DNA of 56,055 nt, from contig JAFXCN010000014.1 in the NCBI GenBank assembly GCA_017521465.1, positions 1-56,055 on the forward strand, in the 5' to 3' direction. Under the pieces are notes generated by a model, which worked only from the letters and a program-made list of their open reading frames with translations, was not told the DNA's origin and ran no database searches. A program made the translations under genes and the position numbers. This DNA comes from Clostridia bacterium. Its GTDB lineage: Bacteria > Bacillota > Clostridia > TANB77 > UBA1234. Positions 52,066 to 56,055 of the stretch are shown here, one piece after another (positions within the stretch are counted from its first letter, which is position 1; each line of letters begins with the position of its first letter).

Positions 52066-53332
52066 GATTACCTCCTAAATTTCCAAAATGATTTAATGAT
52101 CTATTTGCTAAGTATTCATATTTTTCAACTTTTCCTTTGAATTTCTTATCACATGTTAATAATCCAAAGTTTGCATTCATTGGTTGAAAATCTTTATTTG
52201 GTGTCGAAATATATTTTGAAAGCGCTCCTATAATTGTTTGTTCTGAAAATGTTATTTTTTCAGTTTTATTTAATTTACTTACTGCATTCAAAGCTGCAAC
52301 CATGCCTGACGCAATCGATTCAACATATCCTTCAACTCCTGATATCTGTCCTGCAAAAAATATATCTGTATCTTTTAAATTAAATGTTTCATCTAATAGT
52401 TCCGAGGAATTGATATATGTATTTTTATGCATAACACCATATCTTACAAAATCAGCGTTTGCTAAAGCTGGTATCATAGAGAATACTCTTTTTTGTTCTC
52501 CAAATTTTAAATTAGTTTGGAATCCAACTAAATTATATAATGTTCCTTCCTTATTATCTTGTCTTAATTGAACTACTGCATAATATTTTTTATCAAAGCC
52601 CACTGGTTTAAGAGGTCCATATGTAAGTGTTTGAGAACCTCTTCTTGCCATTTCTTCTATCGGCATACACCCTTCAAATAAATTTCCTTTTTCAAATTCG
52701 TGTTTATTTACTACTTCTGCATTTATAAGTTCATTATAAAAGGCTTCATACTCTTCTTTCGTCATTGGACAGTTGATATAATCACTATCACCTTTTCCAT
52801 ATCTATCTGCTGTAAATGCTTTTTCCATATCAACAGATTCTTTTGTAACTATTGGTGCTGCTGCATCATAGAAGAATAGTTTTTCACCAGTTATTTTTGA
52901 AATTTCATCTAATAATCCTTCTGATGTTAAAGGTCCTGTTGCAATAATTGTTATTCCTTCTGGAAGTTTTGTTACTTCTTCATTTATTACTTCTATATTT
53001 TCATTACTTTTTATTTCTTCAGTAACCATTTTTGCAAATTCTTCACGGTCAACTGCTAAAGCTTGCCCTGCCGGTACTTTTGTTTTATCAGCACATCTGA
53101 TTAATAATGAATCTAGTCTTCTTAACTCTTCTTTTAAAAGTCCACATGCATTTGTAATACTTGCGGATTTAAATGAGTTACTGCAAACTATTTCGGCTAA
53201 ATTCTCATTTGAATGTGCTGGCGAATATTTTATTGGTTTCATTTCATATAGTTTTACTTTTATGCCTCTTTTTGCAATTTGGTGAGCAGCCTCGCATCCT
53301 GCAAGACCGCCTCCGATGACGTTAATGTACAT
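52058..53332 (-). CDS. trmFO: TrmFO, folate-dependent tRNA (uracil-54-C5) methyltransferase
   Basis: TrmFO methylates U54 in the T-loop of tRNA using methylene-THF and FADH2. The 424-residue protein has the FAD motif [14 protein letters not shown] at residue 3, [22 protein letters not shown] near 50, and [19 protein letters not shown] near 325. TAAGGAGAAG precedes the ATG. It is the first gene of the trmFO-stalk-stalk-flavin reductase operon. Confidence 0.95.
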   Translation of the reverse strand: MYINVIGGGLAGCEAAHQIAKRGIKVKLYEMKPIKYSPAHSNENLAEIVCSNSFKSASITNACGLLKEELRRLDSLLIRCADKTKVPAGQALAVDREEFAKMVTEEIKSNENIEVINEEVTKLPEGITIIATGPLTSEGLLDEISKITGEKLFFYDAAAPIVTKESVDMEKAFTADRYGKGDSDYINCPMTKEEYEAFYNELINAEVVNKHEFEKGNLFEGCMPIEEMARRGSQTLTYGPLKPVGFDKKYYAVVQLRQDNKEGTLYNLVGFQTNLKFGEQKRVFSMIPALANADFVRYGVMHKNTYINSSELLDETFNLKDTDIFFAGQISGVEGYVESIASGMVAALNAVSKLNKTEKITFSEQTIIGALSKYISTPNKDFQPMNANFGLLTCDKKFKGKVEKYEYLANRSLNHFGNLGGNHE

Positions 53333-53357
53333 ACTACTTCTCCTTATACTTAAATTA

Positions 53358-53447
53358 TTAAAGAATATTGAATAAAGAATAGAGAATAAATAATAATTGC
53401 TTCATTAATTTATATTTGTTCATTATTCTTTTTTCTTTATTCTTTAC
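53358..53447. repeat. A/T-rich inverted repeat of the AAAGAATAAAGAA family
   Basis: AAAGAATATTGAATAAAGAA on the left and TTCTTTTTTCTTTATTCTTT on the right are nearly inverted. The right half, read in reverse, is close to 13024-13060. It separates ung from trmFO. Confidence 0.55.
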
Positions 53448-54124
53448 TTTTGTATGTTTTCTATTTGCCAGTCGATTGGTTCTTGTCCTGTGCTTTTTAA
53501 TATTTCGTTTGCTTTTGAAAAATGCTTGCATCCAAAGAATCCTCTATATGCTGATAGTGGGCTTGGATGTACTGTTTTTAATATGTAGTGATTTTTATTT
53601 GTTATTAACATTTCTTTTTGTTTTGCACACGAACCCCACATTAAAAATACTACTGGTTTTTCTCTTTTATTTAATTCTACTATTATTCTGTCCGTAAACG
53701 TTTCCCATCCACATGTTTTGTGTGAATTTGCTTGATGTGCTCTTACTGTTAATACATTATTTAATAATAGTACCCCTTGTTTTGCCCATTTTTCTAAAAA
53801 ACCATTGTTAGGTATATAGCATCCCAAATCTTCCTGAAGTTCTTTATAAATATTTACAAGTGATGGCGGAATATCTATATCTGGTTTTACAGAAAAAGAT
53901 AATCCATGAGCTTGTCCTTCTTCGTGATATGGGTCCTGCCCTATTATAACTACTTTTATATTATCATAATTGGCATATTTTAAGCTATTAAAAATATCAT
54001 TCATATTAGGATATATTTTATAATGACTATATTCATATTTTAAAAATTCTCTAATTTTTAAATAATATTCTTTTTCAAATTCATCTTTTAAAAGTTCATC
54101 CCATTTGTTTCCTATACAAACCAT
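53444..54124 (-). CDS. ung: Uracil-DNA glycosylase
   Basis: The 226-residue enzyme removes uracil from DNA. It has [17 protein letters not shown] with the catalytic Asp near residue 62, a [13 protein letters not shown] segment near 120 and [18 protein letters not shown] near 187, the DNA-intercalation loop. It lies 12 bp after nfo on the same strand, so both are cotranscribed. Confidence 0.97.
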   Translation of the reverse strand: MVCIGNKWDELLKDEFEKEYYLKIREFLKYEYSHYKIYPNMNDIFNSLKYANYDNIKVVIIGQDPYHEEGQAHGLSFSVKPDIDIPPSLVNIYKELQEDLGCYIPNNGFLEKWAKQGVLLLNNVLTVRAHQANSHKTCGWETFTDRIIVELNKREKPVVFLMWGSCAKQKEMLITNKNHYILKTVHPSPLSAYRGFFGCKHFSKANEILKSTGQEPIDWQIENIQK

Positions 54125-54136
54125 TTTATTCCCTCA

Positions 54137-54970
54137 TTATTCTTTATAGTTTTCTTTTAATATTTTTATTTCATTTGCATATCCATCCAACTCATTTGGG
54201 GTTTCTAAGAAAAATGGTAAATCTTTAAGTTTTGGATGATTTATTATTCTCACAAACGCTTCTAAACCTATACTTCCATCACCTATTTTTTCGTGTCTAT
54301 CCTTATGACTTGAAAATGGATTTTTGCTATCGTTTATATGAATTGCTTTTAATCTATCTAATCCTATAACTTCATCAAATTTATTCAAAACACCATCTAA
54401 ATCATTTACAATGTCATATCCAGCGTCATACACATGACAAGTGTCTAAACATACACCTAATTTTTCATTTAATTTTACACCATCTATAATTTGCTTAATT
54501 TCTTCAAAGCTTCTTCCAATTTCCGAACCTTTTCCAGCCATTGTTTCTAATAGAACTGTAGTTGTTTGCTCTGGTTTTAATATATCGTTTAGAGCTTCTA
54601 TAATTAAGTTAATTCCTACTTCAACACCTTGGTTTACATGACTACCAGGATGAAAGTTATACAAATTGTTTGGAGTATATTCCATTCTTTGCAAATCATC
54701 CTTCATTGTATCTATTCCAAATTTTCTTGTATCTTCATTTGCTGAACATATATTGATTGTATATGGCGCATGAGCCAATATCTTTGTAAAATTATTTTCT
54801 TTTACTATTTTATTAAATTCTTCTATATCTTTTTCGCTAATGTCTTTTGCGGTTCCACCTCTAGGATTTCTTGTAAAAAATTGAAACGTATTTGCATTTA
54901 TTGATATAGCTTCTTTTGCCATATGAGCATAACCTTTAGAAGCTGATAAATGACACCCTATATTTAACAT
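54137..54970 (-). CDS. nfo: Endonuclease IV (AP endonuclease)
   Basis: The 277-residue AP endonuclease has the zinc-binding motifs [11 protein letters not shown] near residue 106, [12 protein letters not shown] near 142, [12 protein letters not shown] near 178, [16 protein letters not shown] near 212 and FLETPN near 257. It acts on abasic sites left by Ung and Ogg. A stem-loop leader (54986-55034) lies directly before its SD. Confidence 0.96.
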   Translation of the reverse strand: MLNIGCHLSASKGYAHMAKEAISINANTFQFFTRNPRGGTAKDISEKDIEEFNKIVKENNFTKILAHAPYTINICSANEDTRKFGIDTMKDDLQRMEYTPNNLYNFHPGSHVNQGVEVGINLIIEALNDILKPEQTTTVLLETMAGKGSEIGRSFEEIKQIIDGVKLNEKLGVCLDTCHVYDAGYDIVNDLDGVLNKFDEVIGLDRLKAIHINDSKNPFSSHKDRHEKIGDGSIGLEAFVRIINHPKLKDLPFFLETPNELDGYANEIKILKENYKE

Positions 54971-54985
54971 ATTCCTTACCTCCTT

Positions 54986-55046
54986 CAGCGCACTTGTGCG
55001 CTGTACTATTCACTATTCGTTATTCACTATTCACTTTTCGCAAATG
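54986..55046 (-). promoter_or_regulatory. 5'-leader module: TATTCAC repeat plus stem-loop (copy 2)
   Basis: On the minus strand, GTGAATAGTGAATAACG and GAATAGTGAATAGTACAG are followed by CAGCGCAC/GTGCGCTG and then by AAGGAGG of nfo. At 36109-36170 the repeat and placement are the same while the stem is different. A second hairpin (TTTTCGC/GCGAAAA) lies at 55034-55050. Confidence 0.6.
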
Positions 55047-55048
55047 CG

Positions 55049-55092
55049 AAAACACACTTACGATAAAGAAATTTTATCATAAGTGTGTTTTT
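55049..55092 (-). terminator. Terminator of the SLH protein gene
   Basis: AAAACACACTT and AAGTGTGTTTT with an inner CGATAAA/TTTATCA form a long stem, 17 bp beyond the stop codon. Confidence 0.65.
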
Positions 55093-55108
55093 CTGTACAC
55101 ATTTTTAA

Positions 55109-55723
55109 TTAATTATTACCATTTAAATATGTATAAATTATTTTAGCTGATTCGCTTCTTTTTAATCCATCATTTGGTCTAAATGTTCCTTCTGGATCTC
55201 CACTAATTACACCTATACCAACTGCATGATTTAAATAGATTATTTGATCTCCATCTAATTCTTGTGTATCTGTGAATACTTTATCAGAAGATTTTTGTCC
55301 GTTTTCTCTAACCATAATATCGCATCTAGATAATATTTTTACAACTTCAATTCTTGTAATTTCTCTATTCATATCTTCTAAAGTATATTCATCATCTTCT
55401 AAAACTCCGAAATTTTCTGCTACTTTTACATATTTTGCTGCCCAATGTTCAAAATCAGGTTCTATTAAATTATATTTTATTGTTGGAGCTGAAGCTGCAA
55501 TTATTAATTTTGTAAATTCTGCCACTGTTACTTTTTTATCTGGTTTATATACAGATGCACCATTCTCTTCATATCCATTTATAATACCTTTTTCTGCCAA
55601 ATCATATACATATGATTTGTACCATGCATTTTCAGCTACATCATTAAATGTGATTGCAAAACTTGTCATTGTAAAACTTGCTAATATTACAATAGTCATA
55701 ATAATTGTAATTAGTTTTTTCAT
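55109..55723 (-). CDS. S-layer homology (SLH) domain protein
   Basis: The 204-residue protein has a signal peptide (1-24) and three SLH units (FNDVAENAWYKSYVYDLAEKGIINGY near 26, EHWAAKYVKVAENFGVL near 92, and a third ending VISGDPEGTFRPNDGLKRSESAK). SLH domains bind secondary cell-wall polymers. ATG 55723 follows AAGGAGG; the longer frame adds untranslated leader. It has no further domain, so it may anchor a partner or be the cut-down end of a larger family. Confidence 0.9.
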   Translation of the reverse strand: MKKLITIIMTIVILASFTMTSFAITFNDVAENAWYKSYVYDLAEKGIINGYEENGASVYKPDKKVTVAEFTKLIIAASAPTIKYNLIEPDFEHWAAKYVKVAENFGVLEDDEYTLEDMNREITRIEVVKILSRCDIMVRENGQKSSDKVFTDTQELDGDQIIYLNHAVGIGVISGDPEGTFRPNDGLKRSESAKIIYTYLNGNN

Positions 55724-55742
55724 ATTATTTTCCTCCTTATTT

Positions 55743-56055
55743 TTAATGTGTTCCTGCAATTTCATAATTTCCACTTGCACGAACTGCTACGTCATATATT
55801 GCTACTGGGTATGCCGTTCTGCCTTCAAGTGGTAAATTTACTTCTTGTGTTCCAACATCTGATAATCTTGGCATTATCAATTTCATTGTTGATGCCTCTC
55901 CTAATTTTGCTCCACCTTCATTCTTCCATTGATTTCCAACTGGTTGGTCCTTATATACCAAGTATTGGTCTTCTTCATGTTTTGTTACACTTGTTGTATC
56001 TCTTGTTACTATTTCAAACATTACTATTATAAATCCTTCTTTGTATTGATGCTCA
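55743..56055 (-). CDS. C-terminus of an unidentified protein (5' end outside window)
   Basis: The frame is open from the right edge (56055) to the TAA at 55743, at least 103 codons. The visible end reads EHQYKEGFIIVMFEIV, then KHEEDQYLVYKDQPVGNQWKNEGG and a C-terminal beta-rich part (PLEGRTAYPVAIYDVAVRASGNYEIAGTH). No family is recognised; it could be a surface protein. It precedes the SLH gene by 19 bp on the same strand. Confidence 0.6.
   Translation of the reverse strand, partial: EHQYKEGFIIVMFEIVTRDTTSVTKHEEDQYLVYKDQPVGNQWKNEGGAKLGEASTMKLIMPRLSDVGTQEVNLPLEGRTAYPVAIYDVAVRASGNYEIAGTH

Overview
The window is AT-rich chromosomal DNA of a low-GC Firmicute, most likely an uncultured anaerobic, spore-forming member of the Clostridia. 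This rests on gene content: Spo0A, an adjacent SpoIVFA/SpoIVFB pair, the fermentative bifunctional AdhE, the IreB-RuvX-DUF1292 cluster, the rpsF-ssb-rpsR operon, an ydaO-type c-di-AMP riboswitch, copper-amine-oxidase 'stalk' proteins and an SLH protein. Most genes lie on the minus strand. I saw no rRNA or tRNA genes, no CRISPR array and no complete transposon.

Layout. 1-5420: a minus-strand surface locus with a GLUG-repeat membrane protein, two prepilin-like proteins and a very Cys/His-rich repeat protein with an Ig-like domain that runs off the left edge. 5492-10000: metK, yqeY, rpsU, rpsT, ogg and tdk. 10083-15015: a TraX-like membrane protein, an OmpR-type two-component system, thioredoxin, a small carboxypeptidase-regulatory-like protein and murI. 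15044-21872: two more prepilin-like genes around rpsF-ssb-rpsR, then spoIVFA-spoIVFB, two small membrane proteins and a UDP-sugar pyrophosphorylase. 22018-23600: an accessory island of two GC-rich single-gene cassettes with short repeats. 23711-30727: a radical SAM protein, an HD-GYP protein, a nuclease-like protein, dCMP deaminase, an APH-like kinase and adhE. 30811-31900: the adhE control region, a candidate small RNA, a third GC-rich cassette and a serine-recombinase remnant. 31998-37361: spo0A, yigZ, a BaiN-like flavoprotein, a methionine gamma-lyase-like protein, and DUF1292-ruvX-ireB. 37377-41998: a TadZ/ParA-like ATPase with a long charged coiled coil, a VirB2/TrbC-like small membrane protein and a D,D-carboxypeptidase. 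42131-44801: an ABC importer of the NMT1/SsuA type. 44817-48070: two glycosyltransferases behind a c-di-AMP riboswitch and a divergent PP2C-like protein. 48173-56055: a CAP/SH3 protein, flavin reductase, two stalk-domain proteins, trmFO, ung, nfo, an SLH protein and a gene cut by the right edge.

The genes combine housekeeping functions with an unusually large cell-surface component (prepilin-like proteins, Cys-rich, GLUG, stalk, SLH and CAP proteins), envelope synthesis and its c-di-AMP control, and sporulation.

The most interesting non-standard signals are these: the promoter-ORF-terminator cassettes with foreign composition and a 35-bp repeat; a shared 5'-leader module (TATTCAC repeats plus a variable stem-loop) directly upstream of two unrelated genes; a 17-bp-stem structured element with its own terminator before a prepilin gene; a promoter-terminator unit without an ORF beside adhE; and families of interspersed intergenic repeats. 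Many minus-strand start codons were moved inward because a Shine-Dalgarno sequence lies inside the longest frame.
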